A program made the position numbers and the translations under genes. Shown here piece after piece: positions 17,807 through 28,671 of a stretch of DNA of 64,000 bases. Origin of the DNA: Staphylococcus sp. M0911 (GTDB taxonomy: Bacteria > Bacillota > Bacilli > Staphylococcales > Staphylococcaceae); NCBI RefSeq assembly GCF_003491325.1, contig NZ_CP022881.1:682001-746000 (forward strand). The letters run 5' to 3'. Below the pieces are notes generated by a model that was not told where the DNA came from, made no database searches, and saw only the letters and a list, made by a program, of their open reading frames with translations. Numbering within the stretch: the stretch's first letter is position 1; each line of letters begins with the position of its first letter.

Positions 17807-18598
17807 TTAGCCTTTACCACCCATAAATGCAGGATAGTTTGTCATGCCACCATCAACATAAATGGTAGTACCGTGAATATAATGAGCTAAATCTGATGCT
17901 AAGAATAATGCTACATTAGCAATGTCTTGAGCATCGCCAATTTCTTTTGCAGGAATCATTTCTAATGTTTCCGCACGTGTTTTTGGATCAGAGAATTTTT
18001 CTTTAGTATGTTCAGTTACAATAGCACCAGGAGAAATATTGTTTATTCTAATACCAAACTGAGCATATTCCATCGACATTGTTTCCATCATTAATTTTAA
18101 TCCACCTTTACTAGAAGCGTAATGGACGTAATTAGGCCATGGAATTGTATCGTGAACACTTGAAGTATTAATGATAACACCTTGTTTATCTTCATCTCTG
18201 AATTGTTTTATTGCTTCTCTTGAACCGATAAATGCGCCAGTTAAGTTAATATCTATAACTTTTTGCCATTCTTCAAGCGTCATTTCATGAGTTGGTGTTG
18301 GTTTTTCAAAACCAGCATTATTAATCATAATATCTAATGTACCAAAATGCTCAACGGTCTGTTTAATTAAATTGATAACATCTTCTTCTTTTGATATATC
18401 ACCTTGAACAAGTAGGGCATCTCCTCCAGCTTGTTTGATGATATTAACAGATTCTTGTAAAGAATCATCATGTTTATCAGAGCGATAGTTAAGTACAACT
18501 TTGGATTTAGCTTTACCAAAGTTTTCTGCAAAGGATTTTCCGATACCACTACCGGCTCCTGTAATAATGACTACTTTATCTTCTAAGTCTTTAAACAT
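17807..18598 (-). CDS. gdh: Glucose 1-dehydrogenase (short-chain dehydrogenase/reductase)
   Basis: Classical SDR of 263 residues. The coenzyme loop TGAGSGIG is at residues 13-20, NNAG at 93-96, and the catalytic set S147, Y160 and K164 (YASSK) is intact. DGGMTNYPAFMGGKG at the C-terminus is characteristic of bacillar and staphylococcal glucose dehydrogenases. It lies 23 bases downstream of the glucose uptake gene on the same strand, so the pair would import glucose and oxidise it to gluconolactone with NAD(P)+. Assignment to glucose relies on this pairing. Confidence 0.88.
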   Translation of the reverse strand: MFKDLEDKVVIITGAGSGIGKSFAENFGKAKSKVVLNYRSDKHDDSLQESVNIIKQAGGDALLVQGDISKEEDVINLIKQTVEHFGTLDIMINNAGFEKPTPTHEMTLEEWQKVIDINLTGAFIGSREAIKQFRDEDKQGVIINTSSVHDTIPWPNYVHYASSKGGLKLMMETMSMEYAQFGIRINNISPGAIVTEHTKEKFSDPKTRAETLEMIPAKEIGDAQDIANVALFLASDLAHYIHGTTIYVDGGMTNYPAFMGGKG

Positions 18599-18621
18599 TT
18601 AAGAGCCTCCTAAAATATGAA

Positions 18622-19485
18622 TTATTTCAGATTACCTAAAATAATAGCAGCAATGATAATAAGGATAATACCTGACCATATGCCTGTCATCTGACGACTG
18701 TCTTTTTTCTCTCCTAAGATAAAGATACCGCCAAGTGTAGATACGATAACTAATAATTGAGATAATGAAAAACTAGTTGCAACACCTACTTTAGGTTGTG
18801 AATAGAACATGAATAAGTTACCGATTGCCCATACTACACCAGGAATAAGGTTTAAGGCAGTAGACTTGATTGATGTTTTATGATTCATGGATAAGATGAA
18901 ACCACCAATAGCCATTCCGACTGATTGGAAGAATAACGCCTTAGTACCACTAACATTAAAGATATCTCCTAATACAACATAGCCAACGTAACCAACTGTT
19001 GAAATTAAAAGAATACCCATTGCTTTTTTGAACTCTGGATCGTCAGATTTTCCTTCGTTTTTAGCTTTTAATGATGTTAATGCAATACCTGCGACTAATA
19101 GCACCATGGATAATAGACCAAAAACAACCTGTACCATAGTACTCCATTCACCAAGGAAAATAACACTAAATAATGTAGTACCGACCAATTGCATACCTGT
19201 TGAGATAGGCATTGTTTTAGATACTCCAATTAAGTTAACAGATTTTAATTGGTTGCCTTGACCAAATGCCCATAGAGCACCAGAGAATAATCCCACTATA
19301 ATGACTGTTAAATCGTCAAATGCTGCATTACCACTTAGAAGTAAACAAATACCTACAATAAGCGCACCTAAAGTAGTACCTCTGATTTGGTTATAGGGGC
19401 CACCACCAACGAAAACATTGATTATAACAACACTACCCCAAAATAGTGCTGGTAACAATGCGATTAAAATATCAAGAAACTGCAT
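18622..19485 (-). CDS. glcU: Glucose uptake protein GlcU (DMT superfamily)
   Basis: 287-residue protein with ten hydrophobic segments starting at residue 3 ([26 protein letters not shown]), the GRP/DMT fold of PTS-independent, probably proton-coupled sugar uptake. IRGTTLGA and [15 protein letters not shown] resemble GlcU of staphylococci and bacilli. GGAGAGTGAG precedes the ATG. First gene of a two-gene operon with gdh. The 164-base region upstream also contains the terminator of the next minus-strand gene; I found no confident promoter match there. Confidence 0.88.
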   Translation of the reverse strand: MQFLDILIALLPALFWGSVVIINVFVGGGPYNQIRGTTLGALIVGICLLLSGNAAFDDLTVIIVGLFSGALWAFGQGNQLKSVNLIGVSKTMPISTGMQLVGTTLFSVIFLGEWSTMVQVVFGLLSMVLLVAGIALTSLKAKNEGKSDDPEFKKAMGILLISTVGYVGYVVLGDIFNVSGTKALFFQSVGMAIGGFILSMNHKTSIKSTALNLIPGVVWAIGNLFMFYSQPKVGVATSFSLSQLLVIVSTLGGIFILGEKKDSRQMTGIWSGIILIIIAAIILGNLK

Positions 19486-19601
19486 ATGTTTCTCACTCTC
19501 CTAAATTACGAATTAAGTGCTCCCCTTAATAACACTTGGAGTTAATTTTAAAACAAATTGGTAGAATAGTAAAAAACATCGCTCGAATTTTGTTTTGATG
19601 C

Positions 19602-19638
19602 GATAAAAAATACATCGCCCAAGAATAGGGAGATGTAT
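19602..19638 (-). terminator. Terminator of the GNAT-family gene
   Basis: Read on the minus strand, TACATCTCCC and GGGCGATGTA (complements of 19628-19637 and 19611-19620) form a 10-bp stem with one mismatch, followed by a T-rich run. Confidence 0.65.
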
Positions 19639-19649
19639 AATAGACATTT

Positions 19650-20543
19650 TTAATTGTCATTAGTATTAACTGTTTCATGTATATGTTGTGGTTCTAATTT
19701 ATATTTTTTATATTCATAATTAGTTTTAAAACCTAATTCGTTAAAACGTTCAACAAGTTTACTGTTTTTATTACGTATTTTGAAATAAACTTTACGCAAA
19801 TCGAAATGAGTAAATGCATAATTTAATGCGTATTCTAATAAATCAAAGGCGATACCTTTCATACGATAATCAATATGTGAACTGAAATATTTTATTTCAG
19901 CACTAGCTTGTTGCTTATTGACGTCTAAATATAAATAACCTTTTAATAAACCTTCACTAACGAATAGAAATAATCGATGTGTTTCATCAATACTATTTAA
20001 AATGTCATTTGCATCCATAGCATCATGTCTAAATGTTTTCTGATGCATACGCGAAAATGCACGGTAAAATCCTTTTTGGTATTCAATAATATTTTGCTCA
20101 CTACTAAGTTCTCCTATATCTTGATGAGCTTCTAAATAATAGTCCGTGAAATTATAACTGGCTTGTATTTGTTTAACGAAAGGTTTATATGTTTGTACAC
20201 CTTCTTCAAATGAAAAATGATATACTGCATGATCAGGTTGCCCAGCTATCATAGCATCAAATAATTGTTGGAATAATTCCGGGGTCAATGTGAAATTTGT
20301 TTCTATAAAGGGGCCAATCACTTTGAATTTATATGTTTCACATGGAATTGCAAAAATTAGTGCTTTGATTTGGCTATCTTCAGTGATGGCAAATGCGCCA
20401 GGATTATCTATTGCTTCTTCTAATAATTGATCAAATTCAGTAAATTGTTGAGGTATTTTATATAAATAGGAAGTTACTTGGTAATCAGAAGTCTCAATGA
20501 AAGATTTTATTTCTTTAGGGTCATTTAATTGAATAATGTCCAT
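19650..20543 (-). CDS. GNAT-family N-acetyltransferase, two-domain
   Basis: 297 residues. The second half (about 150-290) has the GNAT pattern: AEIKYFSSHIDYRMKGIAFDLLEYALNYAF corresponds to the acetyl-CoA-binding segment, although the usual QxxGxG/A loop is degenerate (YRMKGIA), followed by KVYFKIRNKNSKLVERFNELGFK typical of motif B. The first half is an unassigned alpha/beta region that may be a second, inactive copy. GGAGG precedes the ATG at the correct distance. Substrate unknown. It is transcribed divergently from topB. Confidence 0.75.
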   Translation of the reverse strand: MDIIQLNDPKEIKSFIETSDYQVTSYLYKIPQQFTEFDQLLEEAIDNPGAFAITEDSQIKALIFAIPCETYKFKVIGPFIETNFTLTPELFQQLFDAMIAGQPDHAVYHFSFEEGVQTYKPFVKQIQASYNFTDYYLEAHQDIGELSSEQNIIEYQKGFYRAFSRMHQKTFRHDAMDANDILNSIDETHRLFLFVSEGLLKGYLYLDVNKQQASAEIKYFSSHIDYRMKGIAFDLLEYALNYAFTHFDLRKVYFKIRNKNSKLVERFNELGFKTNYEYKKYKLEPQHIHETVNTNDN

Positions 20544-20723
20544 AATCCTACCTCCGTAACATTGTGATTAATATAATTATATGGGTAATTACAAATAATT
20601 GAAAGTTAATTGATACATGTACATGTTACAATTAATGTAATCCATTAAACATAATCATTATAGACATTAAATAAACTTAAATCTATATTTATTATAGTTA
20701 AATAAGAAAGGGAATTATCACAA

Positions 20724-22862
20724 ATGCAATCATTAATTTTAGCAGAAAAACCTTCAGTAGCACGAGATATCGCAAGTGCACTTAATATAAATCAGAAAAG
20801 AAATGGTTATTTTGAAAATAATCAATATATTGTAACTTGGGCATTAGGTCATCTAGTTACGAATGCTACTCCAGAACAATATGACAAGTCGTTTCAGGAA
20901 TGGAAGCTTGAAGATTTACCAATCATTCCGAAACAAATGAAAACAGTAGTGATTGGTAAAACAAGTAAACAATTTAAAACAGTAAAGTCACTTATGCAAA
21001 GAGACAATGTTAATGAAATTATTATTGCTACAGATGCTGGTAGAGAAGGGGAACTTGTTGCAAGACTTATTTTAGATAAAGTTGGAAACAAAAAACCTAT
21101 TAAGCGTTTATGGATAAGTTCGGTAACTAAGAAAGCTATTAAAGACGGTTTTAACCATCTAAAAGATGGCCGTCAATACCAACACTTATACGATGCAGCT
21201 TTAGCAAGAAGTGAAGCCGATTGGGTAGTTGGTATTAATGCAACAAGAGCTTTGACAACTAAATATGATGCACAATTATCTTTAGGTCGGGTACAAACGC
21301 CTACTATACAATTGGTTCAATCACGTCAAAATGAAATTAATGAATTTAAACCGCAAACATACTATACATTAATAATTAAAGTAGACGGGTTTGAGTTTAG
21401 CTTTGATTCTGGACAACGTCGAATCACTGACCAGAAAGAACTTAAGTCAATTGTAGATGAAATTAAAAATAAAAAAGGCCAAATTGAAAAAGTAGTGTCT
21501 AAACATAAAAAAACTTACCCTAGATCTTTATATAACTTAACAGATTTACAACAAGATGCTTATTATCGCTATAAGTTGGGACCAAAAGAAACGTTGAATA
21601 CCTTACAGAATCTATATGAAAGACATAAGTTAGTTACATACCCACGAACTGATTCTAATTATTTAACGACCGATATGGTGTCGACTATCAAAGAAAGATT
21701 ACAAGCTTTACTGCCGACAGAATATAAAGAAAATATAAGAGAATTAATGTCTCAATCTTATTCCACTAAAATGAATATATTTAATAACCAAAAAGTTTCT
21801 GATCACCATGCGATTATTCCTACCGAAATAAGACCAGACTTATCTCAATTAAGTAATAGAGAAATGAAAATCTATATGTTAATAGTAGAAAGATTTCTTG
21901 AAAGTTTAATGCCACCCTATGAATATCAACATATTAAAGTGCATTTAGCAGTAGGTCAGTTCAAATTTGTATTAAACGAAAATGTCACAACTCAATTAGG
22001 GTTTAAAGCATTGAAACAACAAGAAAATGAAATTGTAACTCAGAATCCTTTTAAAAATAATCAAACAGTTAACATACAACACACCGATATAAAGTCACAT
22101 CAAACAACACCGCCAGATTATTTTAATGAGGGTACGTTATTAAAAGCTATGGAAAGTCCTCAGAATTATATACATTTGGATGATAAAAAACACGTTCATA
22201 CACTAAAAGAAGCGGGTGGTATTGGGACTGTAGCAACACGAGCTGATATTATTGAGAAACTCTTCAATATGAATGCAATTGAATCAAGGGATGGCAAAAT
22301 TAAAGTAACATCAAAAGGTAAACAAATTTTAGAACTTGCACCTTCAAAATTAACTTCACCATTATTAACGGCTGAATGGGAAGAAAAATTAATACTAATT
22401 GAAAAAGGAAGATACAATAAACATCAATTTATAAAAGAGATGAAGGCATTTACAACTGATATTGTTAATATTATTAAAAATAGTGAACAGAAATACAAAC
22501 ATGATAATTTAACTACTACTGAATGTCCAACATGTGGCAAATTTATGATTAAAGTCAAAACCAAAAATGGTCAAATGTTAGTATGCCAAGATCCTACATG
22601 TAAAACAAAGAAAAATATTCAAAGAAAAACAAATGCACGTTGTCCAAATTGTAAAAAGAAAATGACTTTATTTGGTAGAGGAAAAGATGCAACTTATAGA
22701 TGCGTATGTGGTCATTCAGAAACCCAAGCACAAATGGATAAACGTATGAAAGAAAAGTCGAGTGGTAAAGTGTCCAAAAAGGAAATGAAGAAATACATGA
22801 ATCAACAAGAAGAACTTGATAACAATCCGTTTAAAGATGCTTTGAAAAATCTAAAATTGTAA
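20724..22862 (+). CDS. topB: DNA topoisomerase III
   Basis: Type IA topoisomerase of 712 residues that decatenates DNA by single-strand passage. The TOPRIM domain begins [14 protein letters not shown] with E8 and continues with TDAGREGEL; the nucleophile is Y306 in [10 protein letters not shown], with R308 stabilising it. HHAIIPT and [16 protein letters not shown] belong to the gate domains. The C-terminus carries a zinc-binding region with paired CX2C motifs at about residues 600-670 and a basic, charged tail. AAAGGGAATT precedes the ATG. Single gene between a divergent GNAT gene and pbuG. Confidence 0.95.
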   Translation: MQSLILAEKPSVARDIASALNINQKRNGYFENNQYIVTWALGHLVTNATPEQYDKSFQEWKLEDLPIIPKQMKTVVIGKTSKQFKTVKSLMQRDNVNEIIIATDAGREGELVARLILDKVGNKKPIKRLWISSVTKKAIKDGFNHLKDGRQYQHLYDAALARSEADWVVGINATRALTTKYDAQLSLGRVQTPTIQLVQSRQNEINEFKPQTYYTLIIKVDGFEFSFDSGQRRITDQKELKSIVDEIKNKKGQIEKVVSKHKKTYPRSLYNLTDLQQDAYYRYKLGPKETLNTLQNLYERHKLVTYPRTDSNYLTTDMVSTIKERLQALLPTEYKENIRELMSQSYSTKMNIFNNQKVSDHHAIIPTEIRPDLSQLSNREMKIYMLIVERFLESLMPPYEYQHIKVHLAVGQFKFVLNENVTTQLGFKALKQQENEIVTQNPFKNNQTVNIQHTDIKSHQTTPPDYFNEGTLLKAMESPQNYIHLDDKKHVHTLKEAGGIGTVATRADIIEKLFNMNAIESRDGKIKVTSKGKQILELAPSKLTSPLLTAEWEEKLILIEKGRYNKHQFIKEMKAFTTDIVNIIKNSEQKYKHDNLTTTECPTCGKFMIKVKTKNGQMLVCQDPTCKTKKNIQRKTNARCPNCKKKMTLFGRGKDATYRCVCGHSETQAQMDKRMKEKSSGKVSKKEMKKYMNQQEELDNNPFKDALKNLKL

Positions 22863-22864
22863 AT

Positions 22865-22908
22865 AAATTCGAACAAAAACGAAGTAAAATTTATGAAAGT
22901 TCGTATTT
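22865..22908 (+). promoter_or_regulatory. PurBox pair (PurR operator) upstream of pbuG
   Basis: Two inverted CGAAC cores: box 1 is AAATTCGAACAAA at 22865-22877, box 2 on the other strand is AAATACGAACTTT at 22896-22908. The 18-base gap and the A/T flanks match the PurBox pattern (AWWWCCGAACWWT, inverted pair about 16-18 bases apart) bound by the PurR repressor of Gram-positives. It would repress the permease when purines are plentiful. Confidence 0.7.
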
Positions 22909-22973
22909 AGTATTGTCTTTTTAGAAAATTGGTATTAAAATATTAAAGTATTTCAAAAAAAGGAGCATTAGCC

Positions 22974-24308
22974 GTGAAAAAATACTTCAAGTTCGATGAA
23001 TATGGTACTAACTTCAAAAGAGAAATCTTAGGTGGTATCACTACTTTCTTATCAATGGCTTATATTTTAGCAGTAAATCCACAAGTTTTAAGTTTAGCAG
23101 GCGTTAAAGGTGTATCTGAAGATATGAAGATGGACCAAGGGGCCATTTTTGTAGCTACTGCTTTAGCAGCATTTGTAGGTTCATTATTTATGGGCCTTAT
23201 TGCAAAGTACCCTATAGCATTAGCACCTGGAATGGGACTAAATGCCTTCTTCGCATTTACAGTTGTTTTAACAATGGGCATTCCATGGAAAGTCGGTTTA
23301 ACAGGCGTTTTATTCTCAGGTATATTCTTCGCGATTTTGACCGTCACAGGCCTTCGTGAGATTATAATTAACGCAATACCTTATCAGATGAAAATGGCCG
23401 TCTCAGCTGGAATAGGATTGTTTATTACCTTTGTTGGTCTGCAAAGCTCAGGTATCATTGTTAAAAATGACTCAACATTAGTAACACTAGGTCATTTAAC
23501 TAAAGCCCCAGTGTTATTAGCAATATTCGGTATTGTTATTACAGTTGTGTTATATGCGAAAAAAGTACCAGGTTCTATATTTATTGGTATGATCATTACT
23601 GCTATCGTTGGTATGATAACAGGTCAAATTCACACACCAACAGGCGTTGTAGGTCATATTCCAAGTATTAAACCAACATTTGGCGCAGCATTTGAAGCAT
23701 TTAAAGACCCAGGACAATTATTTACGATACAATTCTTAATCGTCATTTTAACTTTCTTATTTATTGATTTCTTTGATACTGCAGGTACTTTAGTTGCAGT
23801 AGCAACACAAGCCGGCATTATGAAAGACAACAAGTTACCTAGAGCAGGTAGAGCTTTATTCTCAGATTCACTAGCAACAATTGTAGGTGCTATTTTCGGT
23901 ACTACAACAACTACATCATACATTGAATCAACTTCAGGTGTGGCAGTAGGAGCTAGAACAGGCTTTGCTAGTATTGTAACTGGATTCTGTTTCTTATTAG
24001 CACTATTCTTTAGTCCATTAATCGCTGTAGTTACAAGTGCAGTTACAACGCCAGCACTTGTAGTCGTGGGTGTGTTAATGGCAGCAAATTTTGCTGAGAT
24101 CAATTGGAAACGATTCGAAGTTGCAGTTCCTGCATTTATTACAATTATCATGATGCCGTTATCATATTCAATAGCTACTGGTATTGCATGTGGATTTATT
24201 TTCTATCCAATTACCATGTTAATTAGTAAAAGACATAAAGAAGTACATCCGATTATGTATGTATTAATGGTATTATTCATTTTATACTTCATCTTCGTAC
24301 ATGGCTAA
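22974..24308 (+). CDS. pbuG: Guanine/hypoxanthine permease PbuG (NCS2, AzgA-like)
   Basis: Purine base importer of 444 residues with about twelve membrane segments. EILGGITTFLSMAYILAVNP at the start, ALAPGMGLNAFF, DFFDTAGTLVAVATQAG and TTTTSYIESTSGVAVGARTGF are hallmark motifs of the AzgA branch of NCS2 transporters. The start is GTG at 22974, seven bases after AAAGGAG. A PurBox pair upstream suggests PurR control; I see no purine riboswitch in the 111-base gap. Its own strong terminator follows. Confidence 0.92.
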   Translation: MKKYFKFDEYGTNFKREILGGITTFLSMAYILAVNPQVLSLAGVKGVSEDMKMDQGAIFVATALAAFVGSLFMGLIAKYPIALAPGMGLNAFFAFTVVLTMGIPWKVGLTGVLFSGIFFAILTVTGLREIIINAIPYQMKMAVSAGIGLFITFVGLQSSGIIVKNDSTLVTLGHLTKAPVLLAIFGIVITVVLYAKKVPGSIFIGMIITAIVGMITGQIHTPTGVVGHIPSIKPTFGAAFEAFKDPGQLFTIQFLIVILTFLFIDFFDTAGTLVAVATQAGIMKDNKLPRAGRALFSDSLATIVGAIFGTTTTTSYIESTSGVAVGARTGFASIVTGFCFLLALFFSPLIAVVTSAVTTPALVVVGVLMAANFAEINWKRFEVAVPAFITIIMMPLSYSIATGIACGFIFYPITMLISKRHKEVHPIMYVLMVLFILYFIFVHG

Positions 24309-24314
24309 ATATAA

Positions 24315-24352
24315 AAAAGACGTTCACACCATCATAAGTGTGAACGTCTTTT
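24315..24352. terminator. Bidirectional terminator after pbuG
   Basis: AAAAGACGTTCACAC (24315-24329) and its exact complement at 24338-24352 form a 15-bp stem with an 8-base loop and A/T-rich tails on both sides. Confidence 0.88.
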
Positions 24353-24375
24353 CTTATTACGAAGCAATATAATCG

Positions 24376-24768
24376 CTATTTAGATTTATGACCATCTTTA
24401 TATTGTGTATAGATAACTCTTGCGTTTTTATTCGGGATATAAGTTGGCGCAGCTAGAACAATAAAAACAAAGAAAATCATCAATACAAATAATGCCCAAT
24501 GAATAATCATGCCTACAAAAGGAATAAATGCTACAAACGAACCAATAATTCCAAGTATTGGAATTATCACCATAGGTTTAATAGTATTTTGAGTGTCAAC
24601 TAATAATATTATAGTAAGAATTAGATAAAGAAACGCATTAAATAATAATGGTTGCCATCCAAAGCTTACAATAACGCTACCACCTAAAAATGGAATACCA
24701 TAAAAGAATTCACAAATGATTAAGAAAACACCAATTATTGCTAGGGTAAGTTTAATACCGTTTTTCAT
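24376..24768 (-). CDS. Hypothetical membrane protein, about four helices
   Basis: 130 residues with hydrophobic segments near 7-27, 38-57, 66-84 and 86-108, then a basic, polar tail (NKNARVIYTQYKDGHKSK). Glycine and proline pairs (FYGIPFLGG, PILGIIG) occur within helices. GGGGGTG precedes the ATG. It lies between pbuG and the ribosomal operon, convergent with the former. I do not recognise a family. Confidence 0.65.
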   Translation of the reverse strand: MKNGIKLTLAIIGVFLIICEFFYGIPFLGGSVIVSFGWQPLLFNAFLYLILTIILLVDTQNTIKPMVIIPILGIIGSFVAFIPFVGMIIHWALFVLMIFFVFIVLAAPTYIPNKNARVIYTQYKDGHKSK

Positions 24769-24881
24769 TTAATTCACCCCCGTTCTCTTCTATTATAATA
24801 AAAAGGAACCGAAGTTAGTATTAAAAAGATTAGGTTAAAGAAATGAAATTAAAAATAAAGTAAAAAAATTCCCTAAAACGG

Positions 24882-24910
24882 TTGAATAAGCAATACATTT
24901 AAAGTACAAT
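24882..24910 (+). promoter_or_regulatory. Promoter of the S10 ribosomal operon
   Basis: TTGAAT (24882-24887) and TACAAT (24905-24910) with a 17-base spacer, 212 bases before rpsJ, leaving a long leader RNA. Confidence 0.65.
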
Positions 24911-25430
<520 letters not shown>

Positions 25431-25457
25431 TAGAAAAATTTAGGAGGTGGACTTTCG

Positions 25458-26129
25458 ATGACCAAAGGAATCTTAGGAAGAAAAATCGGGATGACACAAG
25501 TGTTTGGAGAAAACGGTGAATTAATCCCAGTAACAGTAGTAGAAGCAGGACAAAACGTTGTATTACAAAAGAAAACTGAAGAAGTTGACGGTTACAACGC
25601 AATCCAAGTAGGATTCGAAGACAAAAAAGCATATAAAAAAGGTTCTAAAACTAATAAATATGCTAATAAACCAGCTGAAGGTCATGCTAAAAAAGCTGAC
25701 ACAGCACCTAAGCGCTTCATTCGTGAATTCAGAAACGTTAACGTTGATGAATACGAAGTAGGTCAAGAAGTCTCAGTTGATACATTCGAAACTGGTGACA
25801 TCATTGATGTTACAGGCGTTTCAAAAGGTAAAGGTTTCCAAGGTGCTATTAAACGCCACGGACAAGCTCGTGGACCAATGGCTCACGGTTCTCATTTCCA
25901 CAGAGCACCAGGTTCTGTAGGTATGGCTTCAGATGCTTCAAGAGTATTTAAAGGTCAAAAAATGCCAGGCCGTATGGGTGGAAACACAGTTACTGTACAA
26001 AACCTAGAAGTAGTACAAGTTGACACTGAAAACAGTGTAATCTTAGTAAAAGGTAATGTACCTGGACCTAAAAAAGGTTTAGTAGAAATTTCAACTTCAA
26101 TTAAATCAATTAAAAAAGGTAATAAATAA
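25458..26129 (+). CDS. rplC: 50S ribosomal protein L3
   Basis: Starts [20 protein letters not shown]. The central extension with [17 protein letters not shown] and [12 protein letters not shown] reaches toward the peptidyl-transferase centre; mutations in this loop region are known to give resistance to linezolid and pleuromutilins in other bacteria, and I see no obvious change here. 223 residues, a few more than S. aureus. AGGAGGTGG precedes the ATG. Confidence 0.98.
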   Translation: MTKGILGRKIGMTQVFGENGELIPVTVVEAGQNVVLQKKTEEVDGYNAIQVGFEDKKAYKKGSKTNKYANKPAEGHAKKADTAPKRFIREFRNVNVDEYEVGQEVSVDTFETGDIIDVTGVSKGKGFQGAIKRHGQARGPMAHGSHFHRAPGSVGMASDASRVFKGQKMPGRMGGNTVTVQNLEVVQVDTENSVILVKGNVPGPKKGLVEISTSIKSIKKGNK

Positions 26130-26157
26130 TTAATAAGCGAAAGGAGGAAAATGCATA

Positions 26158-26781
26158 ATGGCTAATTATGATGTTTTAAAAGTAGACGGATCAAAAAGTG
26201 GTTCAGTTGAATTAAGCGATGCAGTATTTGCAATCGAACCAAATAATAGCGTTCTATTTGAAGCTATTAATTTACAACGTGCTTCATTACGTCAAGGTAC
26301 TCATTCTGTTAAAAACCGTTCAGCAGTACGTGGCGGTGGACGTAAACCATGGAGACAAAAAGGAACAGGTCGTGCTCGTCAAGGTACAATCCGTGCTCCA
26401 CAATGGCGTGGCGGTGGCGTTGTATTCGGACCAACTCCAAGAAGTTATGGTTACAAAATGCCTAAGAAAATGCGTCGTTTAGCATTACGTTCTGCATTAT
26501 CATTCAAAGTTAAAGAAAATGGATTCACAGTTGTAGATGCATTCGGTTTCGATGCTCCAAAAACAAAAGAATTCAAAAATGTTTTAACTACATTAGAACA
26601 ACCTAAAAAAGTCTTAGTAGTTGTTGAAAACGAAGATGTAAACGTTGAATTATCAGCACGTAACATCCCAGGTGTTCAAGTAACAACTGCTCAAGGTTTA
26701 AATGTATTAGATATCACAAGCGCTGACAGTGTAGTAATCACTGAAGCTGCTGCTAAAAAAGTTGAGGAGGTGCTCGGATAA
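26158..26781 (+). CDS. rplD: 50S ribosomal protein L4
   Basis: 207 residues with the internal loop [20 protein letters not shown] (about residues 58-77) that lines the exit tunnel; its KG-TGRA segment looks wild type for macrolide contact. L4 is the classical autogenous repressor of S10 operons, relevant to the structured leader upstream. Its stop codon overlaps the rplW start by one base. Confidence 0.98.
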   Translation: MANYDVLKVDGSKSGSVELSDAVFAIEPNNSVLFEAINLQRASLRQGTHSVKNRSAVRGGGRKPWRQKGTGRARQGTIRAPQWRGGGVVFGPTPRSYGYKMPKKMRRLALRSALSFKVKENGFTVVDAFGFDAPKTKEFKNVLTTLEQPKKVLVVVENEDVNVELSARNIPGVQVTTAQGLNVLDITSADSVVITEAAAKKVEEVLG

Positions 26782-27056
26782 TGGAAGCTAGAGATATTCT
26801 TAAGCGCCCCGTAATCACTGAGAAATCTTCAGAAGCAATGGCAGAAGATAAATATACATTCGATGTTGATACTCGTGCTAACAAAACACAAGTTAAAATT
26901 GCTGTTGAAGAAATCTTCGACGTAAAAGTTGATAATGTTAACATCATCAACTATAAACCCAAGAAAAAACGTATGGGCCGTTACCAAGGCTACACAAATA
27001 AAAGAAGAAAAGCGATTGTAAAACTTAAAGAAGGTTCAATCGACTTATTCAACTAA
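26781..27056 (+). CDS. rplW: 50S ribosomal protein L23
   Basis: 91 residues beginning [16 protein letters not shown], with the flexible loop [21 protein letters not shown]23 sits at the tunnel exit and docks trigger factor and SRP. The ATG shares its A with the rplD stop (TAATG), with GAGGAGGTG inside the end of rplD. Confidence 0.97.
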   Translation: MEARDILKRPVITEKSSEAMAEDKYTFDVDTRANKTQVKIAVEEIFDVKVDNVNIINYKPKKKRMGRYQGYTNKRRKAIVKLKEGSIDLFN

Positions 27057-27086
27057 AAAACATTACCAATAAGGAGGTAAACGACA

Positions 27087-27920
27087 ATGGCTCTTAAAAA
27101 GTATAAGCCAATAACTAATGGTCGTCGTAATATGACTTCATTAGATTTCGCTGAAATTACGAAAACTACACCAGAAAAGTCATTATTACAACCGCTACCG
27201 AAAAGAGCGGGACGTAACAACCAAGGTAAATTGACTGTTCGCCATCATGGTGGAGGACATAAACGTCAATACCGTGTTATCGATTTCAAACGTAACAAAG
27301 ACGGTATCAACGCTAAAGTTGATTCTATCCAATACGATCCAAACCGTTCAGCTAACATTGCGTTATTAGTATATGCTGATGGTGAAAAACGTTATATCAT
27401 CGCACCTAAAGGATTACAAGTAGGTCAAACAGTTGAAAGTGGTGCTGAAGCAGATATCAAAGTAGGTAATGCTTTACCACTACAAAACATTCCTGTAGGT
27501 ACAGTAATCCACAATATCGAGTTAAAACCTGGTAAAGGTGGACAAATTGCTCGTTCAGCTGGAGCTAGCTCTCAAGTATTAGGTAAAGAAGGTAAATATG
27601 TATTAATCAGATTACGCTCTGGTGAAGTTCGTATGATTCTTTCAACTTGCCGTGCTACTATTGGTCAAGTTGGTAACATCCAACACGAACTAGTAAACGT
27701 TGGTAAAGCTGGACGTTCAAGATGGAAAGGTATCCGCCCTACAGTTCGTGGTTCTGTAATGAACCCTAACGATCACCCACACGGTGGTGGTGAAGGTCGT
27801 GCACCTATCGGTAGACCATCTCCAATGTCACCTTGGGGTAAACCTACGCTTGGTAAGAAAACACGTCGTGGTAAAAAATCATCAGACAAGCTTATCGTTC
27901 GTGGACGTAAGAAAAAATAA
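27087..27920 (+). CDS. rplB: 50S ribosomal protein L2
   Basis: 277 residues, the expected size. [16 protein letters not shown] and the highly conserved [24 protein letters not shown] with its functional histidine near residue 229 are present, and the tail is basic ([21 protein letters not shown]). L2 supports subunit joining and the peptidyl-transferase centre. A 67-base gap with a GC-rich hairpin separates it from rpsS, the widest break in this part of the operon. Confidence 0.98.
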   Translation: MALKKYKPITNGRRNMTSLDFAEITKTTPEKSLLQPLPKRAGRNNQGKLTVRHHGGGHKRQYRVIDFKRNKDGINAKVDSIQYDPNRSANIALLVYADGEKRYIIAPKGLQVGQTVESGAEADIKVGNALPLQNIPVGTVIHNIELKPGKGGQIARSAGASSQVLGKEGKYVLIRLRSGEVRMILSTCRATIGQVGNIQHELVNVGKAGRSRWKGIRPTVRGSVMNPNDHPHGGGEGRAPIGRPSPMSPWGKPTLGKKTRRGKKSSDKLIVRGRKKK

Positions 27921-27938
27921 TAAAATTAACTTATTTGG

Positions 27939-27964
27939 GTGTGCGGCGTAACAGCTGCACGCAC
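27939..27964 (+). promoter_or_regulatory. GC-rich hairpin in the rplB-rpsS gap
   Basis: GTGTGCGGC at 27939-27947 can pair with GCTGCACGCAC at 27954-27964 (five plus four pairs with a 2-base bulge) around a 6-base loop. It lies 11 bases before AGAAGGGAGG of rpsS. No T run follows, so it is not a terminator; translation control or RNA processing are possibilities. Confidence 0.4.
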
Positions 27965-27987
27965 AGAATAAGAAGGGAGGCGCCCAA

Positions 27988-28266
27988 ATGGCTCGTAGTA
28001 TTAAAAAAGGACCTTTCGTCGATGATCACTTAATGAAAAAAGTTGAAGCACAAGACGGAAGTGAAAAGAAACAAGTAATGAAAACATGGTCTCGTCGTTC
28101 TACAGTTTTCCCAAATTTCATTGGTCATACTTTCGCAGTATACGATGGACGTAAACATGTACCTGTATATGTAACAGAAGATATGGTAGGCCACAAATTA
28201 GGTGAATTCGCACCAACTCGTACATTTAAAGGTCATGCTGTTGACGATAAAAAAACAAGAAGATAA
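27988..28266 (+). CDS. rpsS: 30S ribosomal protein S19
   Basis: 92 residues starting [19 protein letters not shown], with [28 protein letters not shown]19 binds 16S rRNA in the 30S head next to S13. The ribosome site is very strong (AAGGGAGGCG). Confidence 0.98.
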   Translation: MARSIKKGPFVDDHLMKKVEAQDGSEKKQVMKTWSRRSTVFPNFIGHTFAVYDGRKHVPVYVTEDMVGHKLGEFAPTRTFKGHAVDDKKTRR

Positions 28267-28294
28267 TTTTTAATAAGTAGAGGAGGAAATCCTA

Positions 28295-28648
28295 ATGGAA
28301 GCAAAAGCGGTTGCTAGAACAATAAGAATCGCACCTCGTAAAGTAAGATTAGTTCTTGACTTAATTAGAGGTAAAAATGCTGGAGAAGCTATTGCAATTT
28401 TAAAATTAACTAACAAAGCTTCATCACCAGTTATCGAAAAAGTATTAATGTCCGCTTTAGCTAATGCTGAACATAACTACGACATGAACACAGATGAATT
28501 AGTAGTTAAAGAAGCTTACGCTAATGAAGGACCAACTTTAAAACGTTTCCGCCCACGTGCGCAAGGACGTGCAAGTGCGATTAATAAACGTACAAGCCAC
28601 ATTACAATCGTCGTAAGTGACGGTAAAGAAGAAGCTAAAGAAGCTTAA
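28295..28648 (+). CDS. rplV: 50S ribosomal protein L22
   Basis: 117 residues beginning [20 protein letters not shown]. The beta-hairpin [24 protein letters not shown] extends into the exit tunnel, a known site of macrolide-resistance changes; no duplication or deletion is visible. The C-terminus is short and acidic-basic mixed (DGKEEAKEA). Confidence 0.98.
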   Translation: MEAKAVARTIRIAPRKVRLVLDLIRGKNAGEAIAILKLTNKASSPVIEKVLMSALANAEHNYDMNTDELVVKEAYANEGPTLKRFRPRAQGRASAINKRTSHITIVVSDGKEEAKEA

Positions 28649-28671
28649 TAACTTTCTAAGGAGGGAATACT

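Noticed and set aside
20605..20640. Alternating ACATGT palindromes upstream of topB
   Set aside because: Short and AT/ACATGT repetitive; no placement relative to a promoter that suggests an operator.
22862..22973. Purine riboswitch upstream of pbuG
   Set aside because: Gap of 111 bases lacks the conserved three-way junction loops; PurBoxes explain the region better.
23654..24151. 165-codon open frame antisense to pbuG
   Set aside because: Shadow of a membrane-protein gene; no start context.
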